DNA of 64,000 nucleotides from Teretinema zuelzerae (GCF_021021555.1 NZ_JAINWA010000003.1:682001-746000), one strand, 5' to 3'; positions 8,156 through 17,100 are shown, counted from the stretch's first letter. Numbers and translations are program-made. Notes: a model not told the origin generated them from the sequence alone.

Positions 8156-8919
8156 TTAACGCCTCCTGCCTTTCCGGGCAGCTCGTTTTTCACTATCCCG
8201 AGCGGATAGTAGGGAATCATTTCATTTTCCAGCCACTCGACAGCCTGGACCGGCTCCATGCCCCAGTTCGTCCCGCAGGGGGACAGAATCTCAACCATGG
8301 AAAAACCGATTCCGTTCATTTGGGCTTCGAAGGCCGTCTTTATGTAGCTTTTCAGCTTGCGCACGTTCGCGGGCGAGTTGACCGCCCCGCGCGCAAGGTA
8401 GCGGGTGCCGCCCAGGGTGGCGAGCATTTCCAGGACGCGGATGGGATACCCCATTCCCTGCCCTTCCGGATCGCGGCCCATCGGAGCGGTTGCGGCCTTT
8501 TGCCCCACCAGCGTGGTCGGGGCCATCTGGCCGCCGGTCATGCCGTATATCGCGTTGTTCACGAAAATAACCGTAAATTTTTCTCCGCGGTTGGCCGCAT
8601 GGATGATTTCCGCCGTCCCGATCGCGGCGAGGTCTCCGTCTCCCTGGTAGCAGATGACCAGATGGTCCGGGAGAACCCGCTTGATTCCGGTAGCCGCGGC
8701 GGGCGTTCTGCCGTGGGCGGGCTGCACCGAATCGAAATCGAAATAGAGATCGGCCCAGATGGCGCAGCCGACCGGATTGGTGATGACGGCGCGGCCCTGC
8801 ATGCCCATCTCGTCGATCAGTTCGCAAATTATGCGGTGCACGACTCCGTGGCCGCAGCCGGCGCAGTATTTCGTCTGCACGGAAGCCAGGGAGCGGGGGT
8901 GTTCGGCGACTGTGATCAT
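8152..8919 (-). CDS. 2-oxoacid:ferredoxin oxidoreductase, beta (TPP-binding) subunit
   Basis: 255 residues. The segment YCAGCGHGVVHR carries conserved cysteines, and CYQGDGDLAAIGTAE followed by IFVNNAIYGMTGGQ is the thiamine-diphosphate/magnesium binding motif (GDG ... N). The beta subunit carries out decarboxylation of the 2-oxoacid and passes electrons to the ferredoxin subunit. Both ends overlap neighbours by four bases, so the subunits are translationally coupled. Confidence 0.92.
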   Translation of the reverse strand: MITVAEHPRSLASVQTKYCAGCGHGVVHRIICELIDEMGMQGRAVITNPVGCAIWADLYFDFDSVQPAHGRTPAAATGIKRVLPDHLVICYQGDGDLAAIGTAEIIHAANRGEKFTVIFVNNAIYGMTGGQMAPTTLVGQKAATAPMGRDPEGQGMGYPIRVLEMLATLGGTRYLARGAVNSPANVRKLKSYIKTAFEAQMNGIGFSMVEILSPCGTNWGMEPVQAVEWLENEMIPYYPLGIVKNELPGKAGGVK

Positions 8920-9995
8920 CGGTTTTCCTCCATAAGAGAGCGGATGCGCCCAAGAACTTCATCCTCGGTGGGAACCATGCCGCCGGTGTGGGCAAGCAGA
9001 TGGACGGGAACCTTGCCGGATACCGCGAGGCGGATATCCTCGCGCATCTGCCCCATGCTCATTTCCACCGATAAAAGAGGCGTTCCCCGCTCGGCGAGGC
9101 TCAACAGGCGGGCGGAAGGAAAGGGCCACAGGGTGACCGGGCGGAACAATCCGACCCGGAGGCCTTCCTCCCGGGCACGTTCCACCGCCGCGCGGGAAAC
9201 CCGTGCGGAAGTTCCGTAGGCAACGATTACCAGCTCGGCGTCGGCGCACTGATATTCATCCGCGCGCGTTTCCTCCGCTTCTACCCGCTCGTAGCGTTTG
9301 AAGCGGTCGAACACAAGAGCTTCCAGCTCCTCAGGCACGAGGTTTATAGAAGTAATATGGCGCGCAGGCCGGGAATCGCTACCCATATTGCCGACGGCCC
9401 AGGATGCGCCGATGCGGGAGGGAGTTCTCGATTCGGGCAGCGTGATCGCTTCCATCATCTGGCCGATGACTCCGTCTCCCAGAATTAGCACCGGCATGCG
9501 CCACTTTTCCGAGAGGTCGAAGGCGAGCACGGTCAGATCGGCGCATTCCTGCACGCTTGAAGGCGCGAGCACGATGACCCGGTAGTCTCCGTGGCCGCCG
9601 CCCCGGGTAGACTGAAAATAATCGCTCTGCGCCGGCGCTATCGATCCCAATCCGGGACCGCCGCGCACGATGTTTACATATACAAGAGGAATATCGGCGC
9701 CTGCCGCATAGGAAATTCCTTCCTGTTTCAGGCTGATTCCCGGACTCGAAGAGCTGGTCATCGAGCGGGCTCCCGCCGCCGCGGCTCCGTACACCATGTT
9801 TATCGCCGAAACTTCGCTTTCAGCCTGGATGAAAATCCTTCCCAGCCGGGGCATCGCCTCGGCCATATAGGCGATAAGCTCGTTCTGCGGCGTTATCGGA
9901 TAGCCGAAATAGGCCTGGCAACCCGCGCGTATGGCCGCCTCTGCTATCGCCTCGTTTCCCTTCATCAGGGTCCGCTGATTCTCTGTAGTCTTCAT
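8916..9995 (-). CDS. vorB: 2-oxoacid:ferredoxin oxidoreductase, alpha subunit, VorB type
   Basis: 359 residues. LMKGNEAIAEAAIRAGCQ, GYPITPQNELIAYM, MTSSSSPGISLKQEGIS and IVRGGPGLGSIAPAQSDYF are the signature of the VorB/KorA group, closest in my memory to VorB proteins annotated for 3-methyl-2-oxobutanoate (ketoisovalerate). The enzyme would convert branched-chain 2-oxoacids plus CoA to branched acyl-CoA, reducing ferredoxin; 2-oxoglutarate is the alternative. Start set at MKTTENQRT, which overlaps the ferredoxin stop (ATGA) and follows GGGAG. The divergent fabH makes the branched-chain assignment more attractive, since its product would be a fatty-acid primer. Confidence 0.85.
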   Translation of the reverse strand: MKTTENQRTLMKGNEAIAEAAIRAGCQAYFGYPITPQNELIAYMAEAMPRLGRIFIQAESEVSAINMVYGAAAAGARSMTSSSSPGISLKQEGISYAAGADIPLVYVNIVRGGPGLGSIAPAQSDYFQSTRGGGHGDYRVIVLAPSSVQECADLTVLAFDLSEKWRMPVLILGDGVIGQMMEAITLPESRTPSRIGASWAVGNMGSDSRPARHITSINLVPEELEALVFDRFKRYERVEAEETRADEYQCADAELVIVAYGTSARVSRAAVERAREEGLRVGLFRPVTLWPFPSARLLSLAERGTPLLSVEMSMGQMREDIRLAVSGKVPVHLLAHTGGMVPTEDEVLGRIRSLMEENR

Positions 9996-10219
9996 GAATG
10001 GCTCCCGTCTTCCCGATACACGGTAATCGCGCAATCAGGGCAAACCTGATAGCAGGAGGCGCAACCGGTGCATGATTCCGGGCGCAGGACCGCTGCGGGA
10101 CAGGTTCCCGAACGGTTCATGGAACTGTCGGGACCGATGACTGAAAAAGGACAGGCTCTGAAACAGAGACCGCAGCCCTTGCATCTTTCCCGGTCGATTC
10201 GAATGCTTCCACGTGTCAT
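9992..10219 (-). CDS. 2[4Fe-4S] ferredoxin subunit of the 2-oxoacid oxidoreductase
   Basis: 75 residues with two full cluster motifs: CKGCGLCFRACP and CTGCASCYQVCP. It is the delta subunit that accepts electrons from the TPP-bearing subunit and hands them to free ferredoxin. It is the first gene of the operon, preceded by AAGGAG and overlapping the alpha gene by four bases. Confidence 0.93.
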   Translation of the reverse strand: MTRGSIRIDRERCKGCGLCFRACPFSVIGPDSSMNRSGTCPAAVLRPESCTGCASCYQVCPDCAITVYREDGSHS

Positions 10220-10238
10220 GTGCTGATCTCCTTTTTCT

Positions 10239-10305
10239 ACTTTATGACACTTTAAGATATTTTGTCAATTTGACATATTGACAAATAATGCACATATGCT
10301 ATTTT
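10239..10305. promoter_or_regulatory. divergent promoters of the vor operon and fabH with shared operator
   Basis: Minus-strand promoter for vor: TTGACA (complement of 10263-10268), 18-base spacer, TAAAGT (complement of 10239-10244). Plus-strand promoter for fabH: TTGACA (10278-10283), 16-base spacer, TATTTT (10300-10305). Between them lies a perfect 9-bp inverted repeat TTTGTCAAT / ATTGACAAA (10261-10269 and 10277-10285, 7-base spacer), with a third TTGACA half-site (10270-10275) inside. One dimeric regulator, for example of MarR/FabT or TetR type, could control both directions. The regulator gene is not identified. Confidence 0.6.
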
Positions 10306-10309
10306 TAGC

Positions 10310-10351
10310 GTGCAACCATTTCAGACACCGGTGGGTCAAAAAAGGTTGCAC
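10310..10351 (+). promoter_or_regulatory. inverted repeat in the fabH leader
   Basis: GTGCAACC (10310-10317) and GGTTGCAC (10344-10351) are perfectly complementary and begin at the predicted transcription start. The 26 bases between contain the small palindrome CACCGGTG. In RNA this would fold into a leader hairpin just before the ribosome site (AAGGAG) of fabH. No T-run follows, so it is not a simple terminator. Confidence 0.45.
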
Positions 10352-10381
10352 CGTACTTTAGAGACAGCAAGGAGTTTTGCG

Positions 10382-11395
10382 ATGGCAGTCGAAATTATTT
10401 CTACAGGAAGCTACCTGCCCGCCCGCCGGGTTACGAACGATGAACTTTCAAAGACAGTAGAAACCAACGATGAATGGATCAGAAGCCATACGGGTATCGG
10501 TTCGAGGCACATCGCATCCGAAGAGGAAGCGACCAGCGACCTTGCGGTCAAGGCGGCTCTGGCGGCTTTCGAGACTCTCGCTCCCGGAAACCCGGAATCG
10601 GTAGCTGAAACGATTGATCTGGTGATAGTGGGAACATCGTCCCCCGATTACTACGGATTTCCCTCGGTAGCCTGCATCGTTCAGGATAAGCTCGGCATCA
10701 AGAAAGCAGGCGCCTTCGATCTCGTCGCGGCCTGTTCAGGCTTCGCCTACTCGCTGGAAGCGGCGGCGGGCATGTTGTCGCTCGGAAACAGGAAAAGAGC
10801 CCTCGTTATCGGAGCGGACACCCTCACCCGGATTACCGACTGGGAAGACCGCGGAACCTGCGTACTGTTCGGAGACGGTGCGGGAGCGGCGATCCTCGAG
10901 CGGACGGACGCCCCGGCGGAAGGTCCGCAGAAAAGGGGTCTCATCCATACCGTGCTCGGCTCGGAAGGAAACGGAGCGCTCGAGCTCTATTGCGAAAAAG
11001 GCGGATCCAGGAATCCCTATAAAGACGGGGAGACGATCGAGAAAAAAACGCATATCTATATGAACGGACGCGCCGTTTATACCTTCGCGGTTCGCGCCTT
11101 CACCGATACGATGGAGCGGCTTCTCGAAGAAACCGGTCTAACGATGGCAGACATCAAAAAAATCGTGCCGCATCAGGCCAACATGCGCATCATTCAGGCA
11201 GCGGCGAAGCGGCTGGGCATTCCCGAAGACAAGTTCTTCATGAACATAGAAAAGTACGCGAATACCTCGAACGCCACGATCCCGATAGCCCTTGACGAAT
11301 ACGCCCGCACCGGAGAATTGCACAAGGGCGACATCATCATGACCGTCGGTTTCGGCGGGGGGCTCACCTACGCGGGAAATATCATTGTCTGGTAA
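10382..11395 (+). CDS. fabH: beta-ketoacyl-ACP synthase III
   Basis: 337 residues. Catalytic cysteine 118 is in FDLVAACSGFAYS, the histidine in IVPHQANMRI and the asparagine in YANTSNATIP, giving the Cys-His-Asn triad of KAS III. It condenses an acyl-CoA primer with malonyl-ACP to start fatty-acid synthesis. Start set at the ATG after AAGGAG; a GTG 24 codons upstream has no ribosome site. It stands alone, without other fab genes, and is divergent from an operon that probably makes branched acyl-CoA. This suggests that it uses branched primers, as FabH of Gram-positive bacteria does; that point is inference. Confidence 0.93.
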   Translation: MAVEIISTGSYLPARRVTNDELSKTVETNDEWIRSHTGIGSRHIASEEEATSDLAVKAALAAFETLAPGNPESVAETIDLVIVGTSSPDYYGFPSVACIVQDKLGIKKAGAFDLVAACSGFAYSLEAAAGMLSLGNRKRALVIGADTLTRITDWEDRGTCVLFGDGAGAAILERTDAPAEGPQKRGLIHTVLGSEGNGALELYCEKGGSRNPYKDGETIEKKTHIYMNGRAVYTFAVRAFTDTMERLLEETGLTMADIKKIVPHQANMRIIQAAAKRLGIPEDKFFMNIEKYANTSNATIPIALDEYARTGELHKGDIIMTVGFGGGLTYAGNIIVW

Positions 11396-11529
11396 GGATT
11401 TCAACAATTCAGGAAATTATTGCCAGATCGAATGACAACCCATGGCAACATTTTCCTACACTTGAATGGATATGCGAAATATGGCACTATTTAGCACGTA
11501 TTTCCCATATCTTTTTCAAGAGGCATATC

Positions 11530-13674
11530 ATGAAGCGTAACACAAAGCTCTTCCTGGCCATCTTGACGTTTCTGTTTTTCGCAACAGGCGCCATCTTTGC
11601 CGAATCCGAAGCTTCCATCACAGAGGTGATGGCTGAATTAGTCCTTCAAATCGGAATAATCCTATTTGCAGTCCGGGCGGGCGGAATCCTTGTCAAAAAA
11701 GTCGGAATTCCCTCTGTTCTTGGCGAACTTCTCGCCGGCGTGGTCATCGGACCCTACGCCCTCGGCGGAATCTCTCTCCCGGGATTCCCCCACGGCGTCT
11801 TTCCCCTCGGTTCCGGATCGCTCGCGGTAAGCCCCGAGCTCTACGGCTTCGCGACAGTCGCCTCGATCATCCTATTGTTCGCCTCCGGCCTTGAAACCGA
11901 TCTCGGGCTCTTCCTGAAATATTCGGTAGCCGGCGGAATCGTCGGCATGGGGGGAGTAATCTTCTCGTTCGGCCTCGGAGACCTCGTCGGCATGATCATG
12001 CTCGACGCGTCCTTCATGGATCCCCGCTGCCTCTTCCTCGGAATTCTTTCGACGGCAACCTCAGTCGGCATAACGGCCCGCATCCTTTCAGACCAGAAAA
12101 AGATGGATTCACCTGAAGGAGTCACCATCCTGGCCGCGGCAGTATTCGACGACGTGCTCGGCATAATCATGCTCGCGGTGGTTCTGGGAATCGTCGCAGT
12201 GATGACCGGAACAGGCGGAACCCTGACCGCCGGAGCGATCGGCGGCATCGCAGGCAAGGCGTTCGGAATCTGGCTCGGCTTCACCGCCGCAGGCCTCATT
12301 TTCGCGAAGCGCATCGCTTCCTTCCTCAAATATTTCAAGCACAGCTACGACTTCTCGATCCTCGCCCTGGGCATCGCACTTATTCTCGCAGGCGTTTTCG
12401 AGCGCCAGGGACTCGCGATGATCATCGGCGCGTACATCGCCGGCCTCTCCCTCTCCAAGACGGATATCGCTGCTGTCATCCAGGAGCGCATCCACGGACT
12501 CTACGAGTTCTTCGTGCCCCTGTTCTTCGCGGTAATGGGCATGCTCGTCAACGTCGGCGCCATGTTCTCCGTGGAGGTTCTGGTATTCGGCCTGATTTAC
12601 ACGGCAGTAGCGGTTCTCGCTAAAATAATCGGTTGCGGACTTCCCACCCTGGGACTCGGCTTCAACGTGAAGGGGGCTCTGCGGGTCGGAATGGGTATGA
12701 TTCCCCGCGGCGAAGTCGCCCTCATCATCGCCGGCATCGGTATGACGGCCGGAATTCTCAACGAAGAGCTTTTCGGCGTCGTCATCATGATGACCCTGCT
12801 CACCACCCTCGTGGCCCCGCCGATGCTGAACGCCGTTCTAAAGGCCCCCGGCCGCGGAACGAAGAAGGAAGTCAAGGACGGAGACGCCGAAATAATCGAC
12901 TGGGTATTCCCCTCCGATGAAATCGCGGATCTCGTCGTCGACACCCTGCTCAAGGACCTGAAGGCAGAAGGCTTTTACGTCCAGATGATGAACATCGACG
13001 ACGGCCTTTCGCAGGCCAGAAAGGGAGACGTATCCCTTTCCATCACCGAGGTGGAGAACCACGTCACCATCGAAACCGCCCACGAAGACGCCGGATTCGT
13101 GCGAAACTCCATGTTCGAGGTAATAGTCAAGCTCAACGAGGCTATCGAACGGCTCAAAGCCGAATCTGATCCAGCGGCATTGAAGCAGAGCCTGATGGAT
13201 GAGAACGCCCGTACGGACAAGAGCCTTCTCCAGCTCATCGACGCCCGCTGCATCAGCACTGAGCTGAAGGGCGGCACGAAGGAAGAGATCATCGCCGAAC
13301 TGGTTGATCTCATGGCTCAATCCGGCACTGTCCTGAACCGCGACCAGGTGCTCGCCGACGTGCTCGCCCGCGAACGGACGATGAGCACCGGAATGCAGAA
13401 CGGCATCGCGCTCCCGCATGGAAAAAGCGACGGCATCGCGAAGCTCAGCGTCGCGATCGGAATCAAGCACGAAGGCGTAAATTTCGACGCCCTCGACGGA
13501 CAGCCCTCTCGCCTGTTCATCATGGTCGCGTCGCCGAAGAAAACCTCCGGTCCGCACATCCAGTTCCTCGCGGCGATTTCGGGCATACTACGCAATAAGG
13601 ATATCGTCGAACGCGTCATGAAAGCGAAAAAGGCGATTGAAATCGAAGTGTTGTTGAGTAAACAGGCGAATTAA
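11530..13674 (+). CDS. CPA2-type cation/proton antiporter with C-terminal PTS EIIA domain
   Basis: 714 residues. A signal-like first helix (residues 5-24) is followed by a 12-13 helix Na+/H+ exchanger domain to about residue 435, containing PSVLGELLAGVVIGP and later the GMGMIPRGEVALIIAGIGM helix. A linker of about 130 residues follows. Residues ~570-712 form a fructose/nitrogen-type EIIA domain, with the phosphorylatable histidine 630 in GIALPHGK. The antiporter would exchange Na+ or K+ for protons; the EIIA part suggests control by a phosphorelay through HPr/EI. Stand-alone transcription unit ending in a terminator. The ion is not evident from sequence. Confidence 0.88.
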   Translation: MKRNTKLFLAILTFLFFATGAIFAESEASITEVMAELVLQIGIILFAVRAGGILVKKVGIPSVLGELLAGVVIGPYALGGISLPGFPHGVFPLGSGSLAVSPELYGFATVASIILLFASGLETDLGLFLKYSVAGGIVGMGGVIFSFGLGDLVGMIMLDASFMDPRCLFLGILSTATSVGITARILSDQKKMDSPEGVTILAAAVFDDVLGIIMLAVVLGIVAVMTGTGGTLTAGAIGGIAGKAFGIWLGFTAAGLIFAKRIASFLKYFKHSYDFSILALGIALILAGVFERQGLAMIIGAYIAGLSLSKTDIAAVIQERIHGLYEFFVPLFFAVMGMLVNVGAMFSVEVLVFGLIYTAVAVLAKIIGCGLPTLGLGFNVKGALRVGMGMIPRGEVALIIAGIGMTAGILNEELFGVVIMMTLLTTLVAPPMLNAVLKAPGRGTKKEVKDGDAEIIDWVFPSDEIADLVVDTLLKDLKAEGFYVQMMNIDDGLSQARKGDVSLSITEVENHVTIETAHEDAGFVRNSMFEVIVKLNEAIERLKAESDPAALKQSLMDENARTDKSLLQLIDARCISTELKGGTKEEIIAELVDLMAQSGTVLNRDQVLADVLARERTMSTGMQNGIALPHGKSDGIAKLSVAIGIKHEGVNFDALDGQPSRLFIMVASPKKTSGPHIQFLAAISGILRNKDIVERVMKAKKAIEIEVLLSKQAN

Positions 13675-13685
13675 TTTGCCGGAGC

Positions 13686-13717
13686 CGCGGCGGGAAACTT
13701 CCTGCCGCGTTTTTTTT
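13686..13717 (+). terminator. rho-independent terminator after the antiporter gene
   Basis: Nine-bp stem with one G-T pair (13686-13694 with 13701-13709, 6-base loop) followed by eight T residues. Confidence 0.85.
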
Positions 13718-13774
13718 GCTCAGGCCGCTTATAACAATGCAGAAGCGGTCCGGCAAAGACCGGGCGCCGGCCGG

Positions 13775-14110
13775 TCAGATAGCCGAAGCGGCTTTTTCCA
13801 ACGCCAGAAAGAATGCTTCCCGCTCGCCATCGATGAGGGTGTACTCGCCCTCGCGCAGGCGGGCCTCGAGAATGATAGCGGTTCTCCACACCTCTCCGAG
13901 GCCGAGATTCGCGGATACGCCTTTTATAGAATGCACAATCCGGTACGCGTCTTCCAATTTTCCGGATGAAAGGCAGCTGTCGAAATCTGCGCGGGAATTG
14001 CCGTACGAATCGCGGAATTTGATCAGCAGCCGGTCGAGCAGGGCTTCGCTGCCCCCGAGTCGTTCCATAACCTCTGCGTAACCTTCGATGTATCCGCGTT
14101 CTTTTTCCAT
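13775..14110 (-). CDS. histidine phosphotransfer (HPt) domain protein
   Basis: 111 residues, a single HPt four-helix bundle. The phospho-accepting histidine 60 is in YRIVHSIKGVSANLG, the standard HPt motif. Stand-alone HPt proteins shuttle phosphate between hybrid histidine kinases and response regulators; no kinase or regulator gene is in the window, so its partners are encoded elsewhere. Cytoplasmic. It lies between the EIIA-fused antiporter (convergent) and the ankyrin lipoprotein (divergent), but nothing shows a functional link. Confidence 0.85.
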   Translation of the reverse strand: MEKERGYIEGYAEVMERLGGSEALLDRLLIKFRDSYGNSRADFDSCLSSGKLEDAYRIVHSIKGVSANLGLGEVWRTAIILEARLREGEYTLIDGEREAFFLALEKAASAI

Positions 14111-14203
14111 GCGACAGAGTCTACCACAAGCAGAATGATGTTTTCCAGATAAAACACTTCAGGGCTTAAAAAAAAAGAGCCGATGATAAGGAGGGGGTAC
14201 ACC

Positions 14204-17023
14204 TTGAAGACAGTACAGACAACACGATACGGAATCGCGCTTTTTTCCGCGGCGATGCTCATGTTCGCATCCTGCCAGAGCGCGCCTCGGCAGGCCGAAC
14301 CGGCGGCTGCGGGCGAAGAAAGCCTGCTCGACCTGATAGCCGGGGGAAAAACGGCGGAGGTCCGCCAGAGGTTCTCTTCCAGCGATTCGGTAAACCAGAA
14401 AAACGCACGGGGACAGAGTCTCCTTCACATAGCCGCGCTTCGAAACGATTCGGAAATGATACAGTTTCTCCTTTCAATGAAAGCGGATCCTGCGGTGAAG
14501 GATTCAGCGGGAGAAACGCCCCTTGCGGCGGCTCTCGGCGCGGGGTGCTACGACGCGGCCCGCGTCCTGGCGGACGCGGATTCCTCCATATTCGCCGAAA
14601 ACGCGGCGGGCTCTTCGGTGTGGAAAATCGCCGCATCCCGCGGAACCGAAGCGGTCGAGCCGATATTGAACGAAAAAACGGTTCTGCAGCAGGACAAGCG
14701 CGGGCGAACGGTTCTTCATTACGCGGTTGAATCCCGCGACGAAACCTTGGTGAAAGCAGTTCTGGCGAAAAAAGCGAATCCCGGACATGCCGACGCGAGC
14801 GGGACAACGCCCCTCGCCCTCGCCTACGCCGACCCCGAGGCAGGCGAAAGCGCACGGATCTCGGCTGAACTTATTTTAGCGGGAGCGGAGCCGCTTCGGG
14901 GAGATTTCAGCTATTTCGAAACAGCCGTCCTGAAACGGAATCCGGGAATGCGCTTCGAGGAAGGAAAAACGCCCCTCCACATCGCGGCCGGGAACGGCTA
15001 CGCGGGATTCGTGAATTACCTCCTCGAGCGGAAGGTTCCGGTCAACGTAAAAGACATCGCAAGCTCGACTCCGCTTCACGAAGCGGTGCGCAACGGCCGT
15101 ATCGAAACGGCGCGCATACTTCTCGCCTCCGGAGCGGATCCCAATCCCCGCGATTCTTCCGGAAACACGCCGCTCCATCTGGTCATGCCCCTGGCGAGCC
15201 GCTCGCAGCTGTTCACCCTGCTTTTGGGCGCGGGAGCGAATCCGAATCTCAAGGACAGCTACGGAGAGACCCCCCTTCATATCGCCGCCCGCCTGGGCAT
15301 GAGCGAGGACATCATCAGAGCTCTTCTGAACGCGGGCGCCGACACCAACGAGCGGAACAAAAGGGGAATAACCCCGCTTGCCCTGGCGATCGAACGGAAC
15401 CAGCTGGTGCAGGCGAATCTCTTCGTCAGGCTCGGCGCGGATATACACGCGGAAGACATGGACGGCCACACCGCCCTCTCGAAGGCGATATCATCGGGAC
15501 CGGAAATGGTTGAAGCAGTTATCGTCGAAACGAACGTGCAAACCAGGGACTCGCAGGGAAGGACTCCCCTTCACATCGCGGTTCTGAACAAAGCTCCCGA
15601 ACCGATCATCAACTACCTTATTTCCAGGAAAGCGGACATCAACGCCAGGGATAAAAACGGCGACAGCCCCCTCCATATCGCGGTGAGGGGCAACGACCGC
15701 GCCTCGGGCGAAATACTGTTGGCCTACGGCGGGGACGTATTCAACCCGAACGTATCCGGCGAATCTGCGCTCAAGATCGCGCTGGCCCGCATGGGCGGCA
15801 GGCAGGACTGGGTGCTCAACTCGGCAGTGATTAAAAGCACCGACGGAGCCGGAAACACGCCGCTCCATCTCGCCGCGGAATGGCAGCTCGCGCAGGTCGT
15901 CACCTTTATCGGAGAAAAGGGAGGCGATCTCGACGCGAGGAACGCGAACGGGGAAACGCCGCTTTTCAGCGCGGTGAAGGCAGACTCGAGCGAAACGCTC
16001 AGAACCATGCTTTCTCCTTCGGCCGAACGCCGGGCGGACATCAATGCCAGGGACTTTCTGGGCAATTCCGCCCTCCACGCCTGCATCCGCTGGTCGGCTC
16101 CCCGCGCGGCAGAAGCCCTGCTCGATTACGACGCCCGCAGCAATTCAAAACGCCTCATCAACGCGCGGAATCTCGCGGGCAAGACGGCGCTTCACGAAGC
16201 GGCCCGCACCGGAAACCTCGCCTTTCTCAGAACGCTCCTGGCAGCAGGAGCCGACATAAACGCGGCGGACGAATCGGGGCGTACTGCCCTCACCGACGCG
16301 ATCAAAGCGAACAGGGAAGACGCCATCCGCCTCCTTCTGGACCGCAAGGCATCTCCCGTCATCCAGGACATGTACGGACGGAACGCCCTCCACGAAGCGG
16401 TAGACAATTCGTCTCCGGAAATCGTAGCCCTGCTGCGCGCATCCGGCGGAAACGCGATGTCGCGCGATTCGTACGGAAAGACGCCGCTCTCCCTCGCGCT
16501 TAAAAAGACGAGCGCGACCATGACCGCGGTGATCGGAAAGGATACGAATATGGTCGATTCCGACGGAAACACCCCGCTGCATATCGCGGTGAGCGAGCAC
16601 AGCGGGCCTGAGTCCCTGGAAACCCTTCTCGCGTCCGGTTTTCCGGTGAACAACCGCAACCGGACCGGTTCGACCGCACTTCTCCAGGCCGTGCGCGGCG
16701 GACAGGAATCGCTGGCAAAGGTGCTGCTAATCGCCGGCGCCGACCCCTACGCGAGCGACAACCAGGGAGAGTCGGCGGTGACCATCGCTCTGGCCGCCTA
16801 CCCCGCCCTTGTTCCGATGATCGCCGAATACGCCCCGGAGAAAACCGACACTATCGGCGACGGCCTCCTTCACTACGCCGCCCGTTCCGGCGACGCTGAA
16901 ACCGTGAGAAGGCTGCTCGCGCTTCCGAAAATCGACCGCGGAGCCCGGAACATTTCCGGGGAAACCGCGTACGACATAGCGGTGCGCTGGCAGAGGCCCG
17001 AAATTGCCGCATTGCTGAAATAA
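14204..17023 (+). CDS. large ankyrin-repeat lipoprotein
   Basis: 939 residues. Start set at TTG, six bases after AAGGAGGGGG; this gives a lipoprotein signal peptide (KTVQTTRYGIALFSAAMLMFASC, lipobox FASC at about residue 25). Almost the whole mature protein is ankyrin repeats, roughly two dozen of 30-35 residues with recurring G-TPLHIA, LL-AGAD-N-RD and G-TAL motifs. Some repeats are degenerate, with insertions near residues 240 and 600. Ankyrin stacks bind proteins; anchoring in the cell envelope suggests a scaffold or surface interaction role. No operon partner. Its terminator follows at 17065. Confidence 0.88.
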   Translation: MKTVQTTRYGIALFSAAMLMFASCQSAPRQAEPAAAGEESLLDLIAGGKTAEVRQRFSSSDSVNQKNARGQSLLHIAALRNDSEMIQFLLSMKADPAVKDSAGETPLAAALGAGCYDAARVLADADSSIFAENAAGSSVWKIAASRGTEAVEPILNEKTVLQQDKRGRTVLHYAVESRDETLVKAVLAKKANPGHADASGTTPLALAYADPEAGESARISAELILAGAEPLRGDFSYFETAVLKRNPGMRFEEGKTPLHIAAGNGYAGFVNYLLERKVPVNVKDIASSTPLHEAVRNGRIETARILLASGADPNPRDSSGNTPLHLVMPLASRSQLFTLLLGAGANPNLKDSYGETPLHIAARLGMSEDIIRALLNAGADTNERNKRGITPLALAIERNQLVQANLFVRLGADIHAEDMDGHTALSKAISSGPEMVEAVIVETNVQTRDSQGRTPLHIAVLNKAPEPIINYLISRKADINARDKNGDSPLHIAVRGNDRASGEILLAYGGDVFNPNVSGESALKIALARMGGRQDWVLNSAVIKSTDGAGNTPLHLAAEWQLAQVVTFIGEKGGDLDARNANGETPLFSAVKADSSETLRTMLSPSAERRADINARDFLGNSALHACIRWSAPRAAEALLDYDARSNSKRLINARNLAGKTALHEAARTGNLAFLRTLLAAGADINAADESGRTALTDAIKANREDAIRLLLDRKASPVIQDMYGRNALHEAVDNSSPEIVALLRASGGNAMSRDSYGKTPLSLALKKTSATMTAVIGKDTNMVDSDGNTPLHIAVSEHSGPESLETLLASGFPVNNRNRTGSTALLQAVRGGQESLAKVLLIAGADPYASDNQGESAVTIALAAYPALVPMIAEYAPEKTDTIGDGLLHYAARSGDAETVRRLLALPKIDRGARNISGETAYDIAVRWQRPEIAALLK

Positions 17024-17064
17024 ATCGGCAGGCGAAAAGCTGACTAACAGGGATATGTTTTTTA

Positions 17065-17100
17065 GGCTGTCCGGCACGAAACCGCCGGACAGCCTTTTTT
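17065..17100 (+). terminator. rho-independent terminator of the ankyrin gene
   Basis: Perfect 11-bp stem (17065-17075 with 17084-17094, 8-base loop) and six T residues. The stop codon of the convergent trpR-like gene overlaps its 3' end. Confidence 0.9.

Noticed and set aside
11482-11496. Sigma-54-like TGGCAC ... GC sequence upstream of the antiporter gene
   Set aside because: The distance between GG and GC is one base too short and the -12 half is poor, unlike the perfect element before nifH.
13775-17023. HPt protein and ankyrin protein as one signalling unit with the EIIA-fused antiporter
   Set aside because: The genes are on different strands with separate terminators, and HPt and EIIA use different phosphorelays; adjacency alone is not enough.
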